Positions 28,766 through 35,861 of a stretch of 36,582 bases of DNA are shown here, in pieces. The stretch comes from Protofrankia sp. CiT1. Its GTDB lineage: Bacteria > Actinomycetota > Actinomycetes > Frankiales > Frankiaceae. The notes beneath the pieces were generated by a model. The model ran no database searches. It saw nothing but the letters and a program-made list of their open reading frames with translations, and was not told where the DNA came from. The stretch spans positions 54,191 through 90,772 of the forward strand of contig NZ_CAKJTL010000041.1 in the NCBI RefSeq assembly GCF_917627385.1, read 5' to 3'. A program made the translations under genes and the position numbers. The first letter of the stretch is position 1, and the number at the start of each line of letters is the position of its first letter.

Positions 28766-29295
28766 GTGACGATCTCGTCGGCCCCGAGGATTGCGCGGTT
28801 GTGGCGTGTCAGCTCGGCCGGCCGCCCCGGGCGATGCACCGGGTTGCCCATCGTTGCTCCTGCGGCCTGCCCGACGTGGTCGAGACCTGGCCGAGATTGG
28901 ACGACGGCACGCCGTTCCCGACGCTGTACTACCTGACCTGTCCGCGAGCGGCGTCGGCGATCGGGCGGCTGGAGGCGTCCGGGCTGATGCGGGAGATGAC
29001 CGAGCGGCTCGCCGCCGACCGTGCCCGCGGCGGGGATCTTGCCTGTCGCTACGACGACGCGCACCGGGACTACCTGGCCCGCCGGGCCGCCCTTGCCGAA
29101 CTGCCCGGCATGGTGAGTGCCGGTGGCATGCCGACCAGGGTGAAATGCCTGCACGTACTGGTCGCGCATAGTCTGGCGGCTGGTTCGGGAATCAACCCGT
29201 TCGGGGACGAGGCGCTGGAACTGCTGGCGGACTGGGGCGCCCGCGGCCCATGCGTCGCTGTCGGCACCAGCCCCACCACCGAACGAGAGGTCTGA
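28762..29295 (+). CDS. DUF501 domain protein
   Basis: The 177-residue protein shows the DUF501 pattern: HRCSCGLPDVVETWPRLDDG (about 31-50), TPFPTLYYLTCPRA and KCLHVLVAHSLAAG-type ending (about 129-140). The cysteines could bind metal. The function of the family is unknown; its position between a DivIC-like gene and a Ppx/GppA gene is conserved in actinobacteria. It overlaps the preceding gene by four bases. Confidence 0.92.
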   Translation: MSDDLVGPEDCAVVACQLGRPPRAMHRVAHRCSCGLPDVVETWPRLDDGTPFPTLYYLTCPRAASAIGRLEASGLMREMTERLAADRARGGDLACRYDDAHRDYLARRAALAELPGMVSAGGMPTRVKCLHVLVAHSLAAGSGINPFGDEALELLADWGARGPCVAVGTSPTTEREV

Positions 29296-29300
29296 TCGAC

Positions 29301-30302
29301 ATGACCCGCGTGGCCGCGGTCGACTGCGGTACCAATTCGATCCGGCTGCTGGTCGCGGAGGCGGTCAGCGATGCGGGCACCATGCCCGCGGCAGCCGGTC
29401 AGCCGGCGGATGGTCACCTGGCAGCCGGGCAGCCCTTGGTGGGGCGGACCGCTCCGCTCCTGCGCGATCTGACCCGCCGGATGGAGATCGTTCGGCTGGG
29501 AGCCGGGGTCGACCGGACCGGTGAATTGGCGCCCGACGCGCTGGAACGGACGTTCGCGGCGTTACGTGACTATGCCAAGGAGATCGACAGACTGGGCGCT
29601 GTCAAGGTCCGGATGGTGGCCACCAGCGCGACCCGGGACGCCCGCAACCAGGATGTGCTGGTGGCCGGCGTGCGTTCGATTCTCGGCGTCGACCCTGAGG
29701 TGATCACTGGCGAGGAGGAGGCCGCGCTGTCCTACGCCGGTGCCACTCGGGAGCTGCGTGGGTACCCCGAGCCGTTCCTGGTGGCCGACATCGGTGGTGG
29801 CTCGACGGAGCTGGTCTTGGGCGACGCCGAAAACGTGCATGCGGCGAGGTCGGTGAACGTCGGGTGCGTCCGGCTGGCCGAGCGGCACCTGCACGACGAT
29901 CCGCCCACAGCCGCGCAACTTGCCTCCGTGGCAGCCGACGCCCACGCCGCATTCGACCTGGCTGAGCGGACCGTGCCGATCCGTTCGGCCGCGACGCTCG
30001 TCGGGGTGGCCGGAACAGTCACGACGGTGGCCGCTCTTGCCGCCGATCTGCCCGGTTACGACCCGGGCCGCATCCACCTGTCGGCGACCGCGGCCGCGGA
30101 CGTTGCCGCTGTGGCCGGCCGGCTCGCGGCGATGTCGCACGCGCAGCGGGCCGCGCTCCCGGTGATGCATCCCGGCCGGGTTGACGTGATCGTCGCGGGG
30201 GCGTTGGTGCTGCGCACGCTGATCGAGCGGGTCGGCGCCGCCGGGGTGATCGCCAGTGAGCATGACATCCTCGACGGCATCGCCTTCTCGCTGCTTGGCT
30301 GA
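29301..30302 (+). CDS. Ppx/GppA-family exopolyphosphatase
   Basis: The 333-residue protein has the ASKHA fold of Ppx/GppA phosphatases: VAAVDCGTNSIRLLV at the N-terminus, TSATRDARNQ, ITGEEEAALSYAG and the second phosphate loop VADIGGGSTELVLG. It probably hydrolyses polyphosphate or pppGpp; short actinobacterial members resemble Ppx1-type enzymes. The ATG at 29301 is preferred because it gives the normal start and follows GAGAGGT; an in-frame ATG at 29250 would overlap the DUF501 gene. A rare TTA codon occurs at 29562-29564. Confidence 0.92.
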   Translation: MTRVAAVDCGTNSIRLLVAEAVSDAGTMPAAAGQPADGHLAAGQPLVGRTAPLLRDLTRRMEIVRLGAGVDRTGELAPDALERTFAALRDYAKEIDRLGAVKVRMVATSATRDARNQDVLVAGVRSILGVDPEVITGEEEAALSYAGATRELRGYPEPFLVADIGGGSTELVLGDAENVHAARSVNVGCVRLAERHLHDDPPTAAQLASVAADAHAAFDLAERTVPIRSAATLVGVAGTVTTVAALAADLPGYDPGRIHLSATAAADVAAVAGRLAAMSHAQRAALPVMHPGRVDVIVAGALVLRTLIERVGAAGVIASEHDILDGIAFSLLG

Positions 30303-30322
30303 GCACCTCTACGGTTGTCAGC

Positions 30323-31204
30323 GTGGACGGGATCCGCGCTGACAGGAGTGATGTTCATGCGGTCGATGATCGCCGGCCGGTGCTGCCCGGTTCGGGCTGG
30401 CCGGATGATCCCGCGTCGGCTGCGACCGCGGTAGCGGTCACCGCGGCCGATGTCGAACGGCTGGCCGCCAGCGCGGGTGACACGGCCGAGCTGGACGCCC
30501 GTATGTCGGTGTGCCGAGCCTGCCCCCGCCTGGTCGGCTGGCGCGAGGAGGTCGCGCGGGAACGGCGGGCTGCCTTCGCCCATGAGCGTTACTGGGGCCG
30601 GCCGGTGCCCTCATTCGGTCCGGCCGACGCCCGGGTGCTCATCGTGGGGCTGGCACCGGCGGCGCACGGCGGCAACCGTACCGGACGGACATTCACCGGA
30701 GACCGCAGCGGCGACTGGTTGTTCGCATCCCTGCACCGGGCCGGGCTGGCGCGGCTGTCAACGTCGATATCGGCCGGTGACGGTCAGCGTCTTGTCGCCA
30801 CCCGTATCGCGGCCGCGGTCCGCTGCGCGCCACCGGCGAACAAGCCGACCACAGCCGAGCGGGACACCTGCCGCTCCTGGCTCGTCCAGGAGCTCGCGTT
30901 ATTGCGACCCACCCTGCGCGTGCTCGTGGTGCTGGGCGGCTTCGCGTGGACGGCGCTGTGGCCGGCGCTGGCGCGGGCAGGCTACTCCGTACCGTCGCCC
31001 CGGCCGGTGTTCGGACACGCCAGCCGTGTCGTTCTCGAGGCCGCGCATGAGGAGGGGCTGGTTGTCCTCGGTTGCTACCACCCGAGCCAGCAGAACACGT
31101 TCACCGGACGGGTCACGGCGGGGATGCTCGACGCGGTGCTCGGCAAAGCGGCGGCTACGGCCGGCATGGGACCGGCGGCTGATGATAAGAGCGCCCGGCA
31201 ATAG
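30323..31204 (+). CDS. family 5 uracil-DNA glycosylase (UdgB-like)
   Basis: The product is 293 residues. From about residue 58 it shows the family-5 plan: CRACPRL (Cys64, Cys67) as part of the iron-sulfur site, GLAPAAHGGNRTGRTFTGD as the active-site loop, a further RCAPPANKPTTAERDTC segment, and GCYHPSQQNTFTG. It removes uracil and other deaminated bases from DNA. It starts at GTG. The last codons and the stop (AGC GCC CGG CAA TAG) lie inside the inserted palindromic element at 31189, so the native C-terminus was probably replaced by it. A rare TTA codon is at 30899-30901. Confidence 0.92.
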   Translation: MDGIRADRSDVHAVDDRRPVLPGSGWPDDPASAATAVAVTAADVERLAASAGDTAELDARMSVCRACPRLVGWREEVARERRAAFAHERYWGRPVPSFGPADARVLIVGLAPAAHGGNRTGRTFTGDRSGDWLFASLHRAGLARLSTSISAGDGQRLVATRIAAAVRCAPPANKPTTAERDTCRSWLVQELALLRPTLRVLVVLGGFAWTALWPALARAGYSVPSPRPVFGHASRVVLEAAHEEGLVVLGCYHPSQQNTFTGRVTAGMLDAVLGKAAATAGMGPAADDKSARQ

Positions 31205-31387
31205 GGGCGTGGGTCAAAGAGCGGGGCTGGGGTGCGTGCATCGCGAGGCGGCGCGGGGAGCCACCGGAGATGTTGGTGGCGACCGGCGAGCCGGGGCACC
31301 CGCGCATCGCGCGCCGATGGATGGGGAGTGATAACGCGAGGCGCGTGCCCCCGCCCCGCGACGCCGTGTCCCTATTGCCGGGCCCTC
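31189..31387 (+). mobile_element. complete 199-bp palindromic, MITE-like element with TAA flanks
   Basis: The ends are 18-bp inverted repeats with one mismatch: GAGCGCCCGGCAATAGGG (31189-31206) and CCCTATTGCCGGGCCCTC (31370-31387). TAA stands immediately outside each end (31186-31188 and 31388-31390), which fits a target duplication. The two arms remain complementary for about 55 bases, often through G-T wobbles, so a transcript could fold into a long imperfect hairpin. No transposase is encoded. Related sequences lie at 14-175, 11336-11398 and 12354-12384. It could be a non-autonomous transposon or a REP/BIME-like structured repeat. Confidence 0.75.
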
Positions 31388-31490
31388 TAACTGAACCACG
31401 ATCGTCGTAAGTATCACTATGTTGATCTCTGCGTGTTGCATGTCACTCTGCTGCCTGCCGTACCGATCGTGTATCAGGAGGCATAGCACC

Positions 31491-31517
31491 GTGGCGACGG
31501 GTACCTTTTTTGTATGA
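31491..31517 (+). CDS. eight-codon leader minicistron overlapping the ndh start
   Basis: AGGAGG (31476-31481), the best ribosome site near ndh, is nine bases before a GTG that opens VATGTFFV and ends at TGA (31515-31517), overlapping the ndh ATG as ATGA. ndh itself has no comparable site, so it may be translated by coupling. A run of six T (31506-31511) lies in the minicistron; a -1 shift there would join it in frame to ndh. Confidence 0.45.
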   Translation: MATGTFFV

Positions 31518-32986
31518 GCTTTGGACATCCTCCGCACATCCTTGTTGTGGGCGGCGGTTACGTCGGTATGTACACGGCTTTGCGTCTTCAGCGGCGGCTT
31601 CGTCAGGGCGAGGCGACTGTGACGGTGGTCGAACCCAACTCGTACATGACATATCAGCCTTTTTTGCCGGAGGCGGCGGCGGGCAACCTCGAACCGCGTC
31701 ATGTCGTTGTACCACTACGTAGCGTGCTGAATGGCTGCAGGGTTGTCAGTGGCAGTGTGACTGGCCTCAACCACGCCCAGCGACGGGCGTACATCGCGCC
31801 GAACCAGGGCACACCCTACGAACTTCACTATGACGTCCTCGTCGGCTGTCCCGGGTCTGTCGCGCGGACGCTGCCGATTCCCGGTCTCGCGGAGCTGGGC
31901 ATCGGTTTCAAGAGTGTGGCCGAGGCGATCCACATCCGAAACAAGGTCATCGAGCGGATGGACTCCGCCGCGTCCAGCAATGACCCCCAGCTAAGGCGCC
32001 GAGCGCTTACATTTGTGTTCATCGGCGGTGGGTTCGCGGGTATTGAGGCGATCGCCGAGCTTGAGGACATGGCGCGCGACGCCTGTAAATTCTATCCCGA
32101 GCTGTCGCCGTCGGATATGCGTTGGGTCATGGTCGAGGCGAGTGGCCGGGTCCTGCCCGAGGTTTCGCCGGCGATGGGTCTGTACACGCTGAAGCAGCTC
32201 GAGCACCGCGGTATTGAAATGAAAATCAACACCCGGGTGAAAAGTCTTGTCGATGGACACGTCGTGCTTGACAGCGGCGAGGAGTTCGACGCCGAGACCA
32301 TTATCTGGACGGCCGGGGTCAAGGCTCACCCGCTGCTTGCCAACACCGACCTGCCGCTGGACGAGCGAGGCCGCATCAAGGCGACGGCGTTCCTTCAGGT
32401 GGATGGCGTTGAGCAGGCCTGGACCGCGGGCGACTGCGCCGCGGTCCCTGACCTCACCAGGGGCGAGGGGGCGACCACCAGCCCGTCGGCGCAACACGCG
32501 GTTCGTCAGGCTCGGCTCCTGGCAAACAACATTCTCGCCGATCTCCGGGGCGAACCGATCGCGCCGTACGAGCATCGCTACGCCGGCAGCGTCGCATCGC
32601 TGGGCCTGCACAAGGGTGTCGCGGACGTGTACGGGATGAAACTGCGTGGCTGGCCCGCGTGGTTGATGCACCGCACCTACCACCTCAGCCGAGTGCCGAC
32701 CTTCAACCGCAAGGCACGGGTGCTCGCCGACTGGACGCTCGCGCTGTTCTTCCGACGGGAGATCGTTTCGCTGGGAGCCTTCGCCGATCCCCGAGCGGGG
32801 TTCCGCGAGGCCGCGAGCCCGTCCGCCGCGCCGGCGGCACAGGTGTCCACGGCGTCAGCCCCGGTCCTTTCCTCGAAGAGCGCCGGGCACGGCGAGCCGA
32901 ATGCTTCCGTGACGGGTGGCCGCAAGCCCGCCGCCACCCGGACGGTGGGGCCGGCCAAGCCGTCCGGAGAAACGTCGGTGGCGTGA
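31514..32986 (+). CDS. ndh: type-II NADH dehydrogenase-like FAD oxidoreductase
   Basis: The 490-residue protein has two Rossmann dinucleotide sites: ILVVGGGYVGMYTA near residue 9 for FAD and FVFIGGGFAGIEAI near residue 168 for NADH. WTAGVKAHPL and the FAD-contact segment AWTAGDCAAVPD follow, all typical of NDH-2. Such enzymes pass electrons from NADH to quinone without proton pumping; the C-terminal segment (about 370-420, KLRGWPAWLMHRTYHL) would provide the membrane anchor. The last 55 residues are low-complexity. Translation may depend on the leader minicistron just upstream. A strong terminator follows. Related quinone reductases cannot be excluded. Confidence 0.9.
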   Translation: MSFGHPPHILVVGGGYVGMYTALRLQRRLRQGEATVTVVEPNSYMTYQPFLPEAAAGNLEPRHVVVPLRSVLNGCRVVSGSVTGLNHAQRRAYIAPNQGTPYELHYDVLVGCPGSVARTLPIPGLAELGIGFKSVAEAIHIRNKVIERMDSAASSNDPQLRRRALTFVFIGGGFAGIEAIAELEDMARDACKFYPELSPSDMRWVMVEASGRVLPEVSPAMGLYTLKQLEHRGIEMKINTRVKSLVDGHVVLDSGEEFDAETIIWTAGVKAHPLLANTDLPLDERGRIKATAFLQVDGVEQAWTAGDCAAVPDLTRGEGATTSPSAQHAVRQARLLANNILADLRGEPIAPYEHRYAGSVASLGLHKGVADVYGMKLRGWPAWLMHRTYHLSRVPTFNRKARVLADWTLALFFRREIVSLGAFADPRAGFREAASPSAAPAAQVSTASAPVLSSKSAGHGEPNASVTGGRKPAATRTVGPAKPSGETSVA

Positions 32987-33035
32987 CCTGCCGACCAGGT
33001 CCGCCATTGCGCCTGCGCGATGGAAGATTAGTACC

Positions 33036-33070
33036 AAATGCCCGCTGTAGACGACTACAGCGGGCATTTT
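33036..33070 (+). terminator. strong intrinsic terminator after ndh
   Basis: AAATGCCCGCTGTAG (33036-33050) and CTACAGCGGGCATTT (33055-33069) form a perfect 15-bp stem with an ACGA loop and a T-run at the end. It is 50 bases after the ndh stop and is the clearest rho-independent terminator in the window. Confidence 0.95.
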
Positions 33071-33406
33071 CGTGAGCGGATTTTAGGTTAAAAAGTCACT
33101 TTAAGTAACGATCAGATGTGGCTGGTGGGCGGATACCGGGATAGTGCTGGTATTGGCCACGGGGCCGGGACGGTTGTGTGATCAACGGAGATCGCGGCCG
33201 GGCTTCAGTCGCTGCCCGAGGCTCTCCGGGGGCGATCGTGGGCGTGGTTGCGCGCCCTTCGCTTTTCGCGGCACGCGACTTCACCAGCCGGCGATCTCCA
33301 TGGCCACGGGTATCGCTGTGATCCGCCGTAGCCTCGCCCTTCGGGCTGACCGGCTCCGTCGTGATCCGGAATTCCGGACGCCTTCAGCTGGGGGGCGTGC
33401 GATAGC
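33071..33406 (+). other. intergenic stretch without a gene
   Basis: No convincing protein or RNA gene is visible. The decamer GTAACGATCA (33105-33114) recurs in the dyad at 33407-33453. A 14-bp perfect palindrome TCCGGAATTCCGGA lies at 33365-33378. The stretch begins with an AT-rich patch, unusual for this genome. Frames reading antisense to the tRNA-like gene are shadows. Confidence 0.5.
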
Positions 33407-33453
33407 GTGACGATCATCAAACTTTACGTAGGTAAACTGGTTGTGATCGTTAC
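33407..33453 (+). promoter_or_regulatory. 47-bp nested inverted repeat
   Basis: The outer arms GTGACGATCA (33407-33416) and TGATCGTTAC (33444-33453) are complementary at nine of ten positions. The inner arms TTTAC (33423-33427) and GTAAA (33432-33436) are perfect, and both pairs share one centre near 33430. The octamer CCTACGTA is on the minus strand at the centre and on the plus strand again between the promoter boxes at 33521-33528. This fits an operator with a repeated half-site or a recombination site. Confidence 0.55.
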
Positions 33454-33511
33454 GATGTGTCGTGGGGTGGGATGGTTCAGTCACTCCGTACATTTTCTCC
33501 ATGTTGTCTCT

Positions 33512-33540
33512 TTCACAAATCCTACGTAGCGTGGTAGAAA
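33512..33540 (+). promoter_or_regulatory. promoter of the tRNA-like gene
   Basis: TTCACA (33512-33517) matches the -35 consensus at five of six bases, and TAGAAA (33535-33540) is a plausible -10 box after a 17-base spacer. The start of the tRNA-like gene is 18 bases downstream. The spacer contains CCTACGTAG, related to the centre of the upstream dyad. Confidence 0.55.
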
Positions 33541-33558
33541 CATCTCCGATGTAGTCCA

Positions 33559-33633
33559 GCCGGTGTATCCCAACAGGCAGAGGAGGCTGTCCTAAAAACA
33601 GCTCGAGTGTCGGTTCGACTCCGACCACCGGCA
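33559..33633 (+). tRNA. unusual tRNA-like gene, apparent anticodon UAA with C33
   Basis: A 75-base cloverleaf can be drawn. The acceptor GCCGGTG (33559-33565) pairs with CACCGGC (33626-33632), discriminator A. A three-pair D stem (TCC/GGA) has GG in its loop, the anticodon stem is GCTGT/ACAGC (33586-33590, 33598-33602), and the T arm is GTCGG-TTCGACT-CCGAC. The anticodon loop is CCTAAAA, giving anticodon UAA (codon UUA), but position 33 is C instead of U. The variable loop is only about six bases, unlike leucine tRNAs. CCA is not encoded. It may be a non-standard, suppressor-like or non-translating tRNA; identity is open. Confidence 0.75.
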
Positions 33634-33658
33634 CATTCGCGTGCTCTCGGCACCTGGT

Positions 33659-33700
33659 TGTCGGGATGGCGGCTGGATCATCCCGGCTGGCATCCCGACA
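33659..33700 (+). terminator. hairpin downstream of the tRNA-like gene
   Basis: TGTCGGGATG (33659-33668) pairs perfectly with CATCCCGACA (33691-33700) around a 22-base loop, 26 bases after the tRNA-like gene. No T-run follows. It may terminate or protect the tRNA transcript. Confidence 0.55.
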
Positions 33701-34015
33701 GTCCGATATACCATCAGGCTATTCAGCTGAATACCCAGCGGTCCGCTGGCGTGACGCGCTCATGTCCCCGGTTTCGGGTTTGCGGCCTCGCAGCCCCGCG
33801 GTCTCGCGGGGGAGGCCTGATATTCGCTTCCCCGTAACCGCGTAACCGCGCGGGACCGGGAGGAGGAACGCGGCGGCCGCACGGAACGTTCTACTCTTGC
33901 CTCGGACAGGTCTGTCGACCAGGTTGGCCCGCGTGTGCCGTGGTCGGCTGATCTCGATGGCACTTACGATCTATGCGCCCGGCTGGCTGCGGGTGGTGGA
34001 AGGAGTCGTGTCCTG
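33701..34015 (+). other. spacer upstream of the BI-1 gene
   Basis: No gene is supported here. An in-frame upstream ATG at 33935 would extend the BI-1 protein by 27 residues that do not resemble the family. GGAAGGAG close to 34000 serves the chosen start at 34016. A promoter is expected but I could not assign boxes. Confidence 0.45.
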
Positions 34016-34855
34016 ATGGCAGAGATGCGTTCGTCAAACCCGGTGTTCAGCCGGGGCGGGTTCACCGGTCGGCACCCGCAGCCGGCGCCCGTGCCCGTGC
34101 CCGTGCCCGAGTACGGTGCCGGTGGGCATCCGCTGCCAGGAGCGGGAGCCCCCCTGACGCCGACGCCGGAGCAACTCGCTGGGCTGTACCGGGCACCGAG
34201 CGGGCTGACCGTTGACGACGTTGTCATACACACGCTGGGGCTGTTCGCTGTCACCGCCATCACCGGGGTGGCCGGTTGGGCCATCGCGCCGGCCGCCCCC
34301 ATGGTCGGGTTCGTGGCGATGTTCGCCGCGCTTGCGCTCTCCTTCGTGATTTCATTCAGTCGGCGGCTCCGGCCTTCGTTGATCGTTGTTTTTGCGGCGC
34401 TTGAAGGTCTGTTCGTCGGCGCGGTGTCACGGTACTTCGAGGACGCCTACTCCGGTATCGTGCTCCAGGCGCTGCTGGGAACCGGTCTCGTTTTTGTGGC
34501 GATGCTCGTGGCCTACCGTAGCGGCCGGCTCCGAGCGACGCCTCGAATGGCCCGGATTGTCTACGGGTCACTACTTGGCGTGATCTTGCTTGGCTTGAGT
34601 GACCTGGTGATCAGAGCTGTGTCCGGTAGCCATCTCCCGGTCATCAATGACGCCTCCCCGCTCGGCATCCTCTTCAGCGTGGCTGTGCTCGTGGTCGCGA
34701 GCCTCCAGTTCATCCTCGACTTCGACTACATCGAGCGGGCGATTGCCAGCGGTGCGCCCCGCGAGGAATCCTGGCGGGCCGCTTTCGGCCTGATTGTCGG
34801 CTTTGTCTGGGTGTACCTGGAGATGCTCCGTCTGCTGTCGAAACTCCGCGCTTAG
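34016..34855 (+). CDS. Bax inhibitor-1/YccA family membrane protein
   Basis: The 279-residue protein starts MAEMRSSNPVFSRGGF, the RSSNP-type opening of actinobacterial BI-1 (DUF4870/YccA-like) proteins, with a proline-rich stretch (about 22-60) before the membrane part. Seven hydrophobic segments follow. Near the end, FDYIERAI and the final EMLRLLSKLR match the family's conserved tail. These proteins are small ion-channel-like or stress-associated membrane proteins; the bacterial role is unclear. The ATG at 34016 follows AGGAG by ten bases. The stop shares four bases (TTAG) with the stop of the convergent PPOX gene. Confidence 0.92.
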   Translation: MAEMRSSNPVFSRGGFTGRHPQPAPVPVPVPEYGAGGHPLPGAGAPLTPTPEQLAGLYRAPSGLTVDDVVIHTLGLFAVTAITGVAGWAIAPAAPMVGFVAMFAALALSFVISFSRRLRPSLIVVFAALEGLFVGAVSRYFEDAYSGIVLQALLGTGLVFVAMLVAYRSGRLRATPRMARIVYGSLLGVILLGLSDLVIRAVSGSHLPVINDASPLGILFSVAVLVVASLQFILDFDYIERAIASGAPREESWRAAFGLIVGFVWVYLEMLRLLSKLRA

Positions 34856-35262
34856 CCGGAGTGGTCGGGACCGGCGCTGTCGATCTCAATGCTGATCACG
34901 CAGCGCTGGTCGCGGATCATGGCGGCGCGATAGTCGTCCCAGTCGGGATGTTCACCGGACAGTGAGCGATAGTAGTCGATGAGGCTCTCCATAGCCGCGG
35001 GCAGTGAGATGATCATCGCTCGGCCGCTCACCTGAACCCACGGTCCGTAGAAGGCGTCCGGGAATACGCACAAAGTCGCGCGTGGATCCCGGTACAGGTT
35101 GTGGACCTTGTAGGCCGTTTCCCTGCTGCTTATGATGAGTGCACCACCGGTGCTCACGCCGACTACGACCGGTGACATTTGAAGGGTACTGTCCCGGCGA
35201 AACGTCGCAAGAACGGCGTGCTGATTGTCGCGGATGTAGGCCCGCGCCGCTTCGATGTCCAT
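34852..35262 (-). CDS. PPOX-class flavin/F420-dependent oxidoreductase
   Basis: The 136-residue protein has the split-barrel fold of pyridoxamine-5'-phosphate-oxidase-like enzymes: AARAYIRDNQHAVLATFRRD at the N-terminus, SPVVVGVSTGGALIISS, KVHNLYRDPRATLCV and WVQVSGRA. Actinobacterial members usually bind F420 or FMN and reduce small molecules. The ATG at 35262 gives the normal family start; an upstream ATG at 35295 adds 11 residues. The ribosome site (GAGAA) is weak. It is convergent with the BI-1 gene. Confidence 0.88.
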   Translation of the reverse strand: MDIEAARAYIRDNQHAVLATFRRDSTLQMSPVVVGVSTGGALIISSRETAYKVHNLYRDPRATLCVFPDAFYGPWVQVSGRAMIISLPAAMESLIDYYRSLSGEHPDWDDYRAAMIRDQRCVISIEIDSAGPDHSG

Positions 35263-35529
35263 AGATTGATTCTCGTTCAAACGGCCTGACGCCACCGCGC
35301 CTGTTACTCGCCATCCTGGCGAAAGGCGATCTGACTCCGGTGACTGGCGACCCGGCCGCCCCCTGCGCGGTGGTGCGGGAGCCGTGTAGAACTCAGCAGC
35401 CCAAAGGTCACGGGCTCACGGTTCTTCGTGCGTCCGGCAACCAGGGAGAAGCACAGGCGGTGCGGATCTGGCCGCGGGCGCCGCGCGGCGGCTGGGTCGC
35501 TGGCAGGCCGGACCGGGCGAGTCCGCCGG

Positions 35530-35757
35530 TCATGTACGGATTGCCCGTCGGCGCAGATCAGCCTCGTGAACGACGGCCGCCGCATAGCAGTGCGGAAGGC
35601 CATGTTCATCCTGCAGCCAGTTCACGCGTTCGGAGAAGCGCAGGAGGCCTGGTCCGCGGTCGAGGCATCCCAACCAGTGGCCGACGTCGTGTCCGGTGAT
35701 TCTGGGAATTCGTTCGATAAGGCTGTGGTGGGTCTCTTCGGAGCGTTGTTGTGACAT
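35530..35757 (-). CDS. small DUF4287-like protein
   Basis: The 75-residue protein reads MSQQRSEETHHSLIERIPRI and continues TGHDVGHWLGCLDRGP, LLRFSERVNWLQDEHGLPH and YAAAVVHEADLRR. The pattern of a T-G-x-x-x-x-W-L segment, an R-x-x-W-L-K/R/Q-x-E-H-G-L motif and a terminal I/V-V-H-E resembles DUF4287. The start is well supported by GGAGG (plus strand CCTCC at 35763-35767) five bases from the ATG. Function is unknown. Upstream frames on the plus strand are shadows. Confidence 0.8.
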   Translation of the reverse strand: MSQQRSEETHHSLIERIPRITGHDVGHWLGCLDRGPGLLRFSERVNWLQDEHGLPHCYAAAVVHEADLRRRAIRT

Positions 35758-35861
35758 TGATGCCTCCAGTACGCACTGGTCAACGAACCATGGAAGGAGC
35801 GTGCACCACCAGTCGGACAACGGCAAGACCCGCCACGGCTGTTACGGGATAACCTTCGTCC

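Noticed and set aside
33559-33633. Reading the tRNA-like gene as an amber (CUA) or phenylalanine (AAA) tRNA
   Set aside because: Shifting the loop to place U at 33 or CUA at 34-36 breaks the five-pair anticodon stem GCTGT/ACAGC.
33281-33634. Minus-strand open frame across the tRNA-like gene (VVGVEPTLELF...)
   Set aside because: This is the typical antisense translation of a tRNA T-arm; it shows no domain and no ribosome site.
35304-35609. Minus-strand frame overlapping the DUF4287-like gene
   Set aside because: It conflicts with the DUF4287-like frame, which has a good ribosome site and a recognisable domain.
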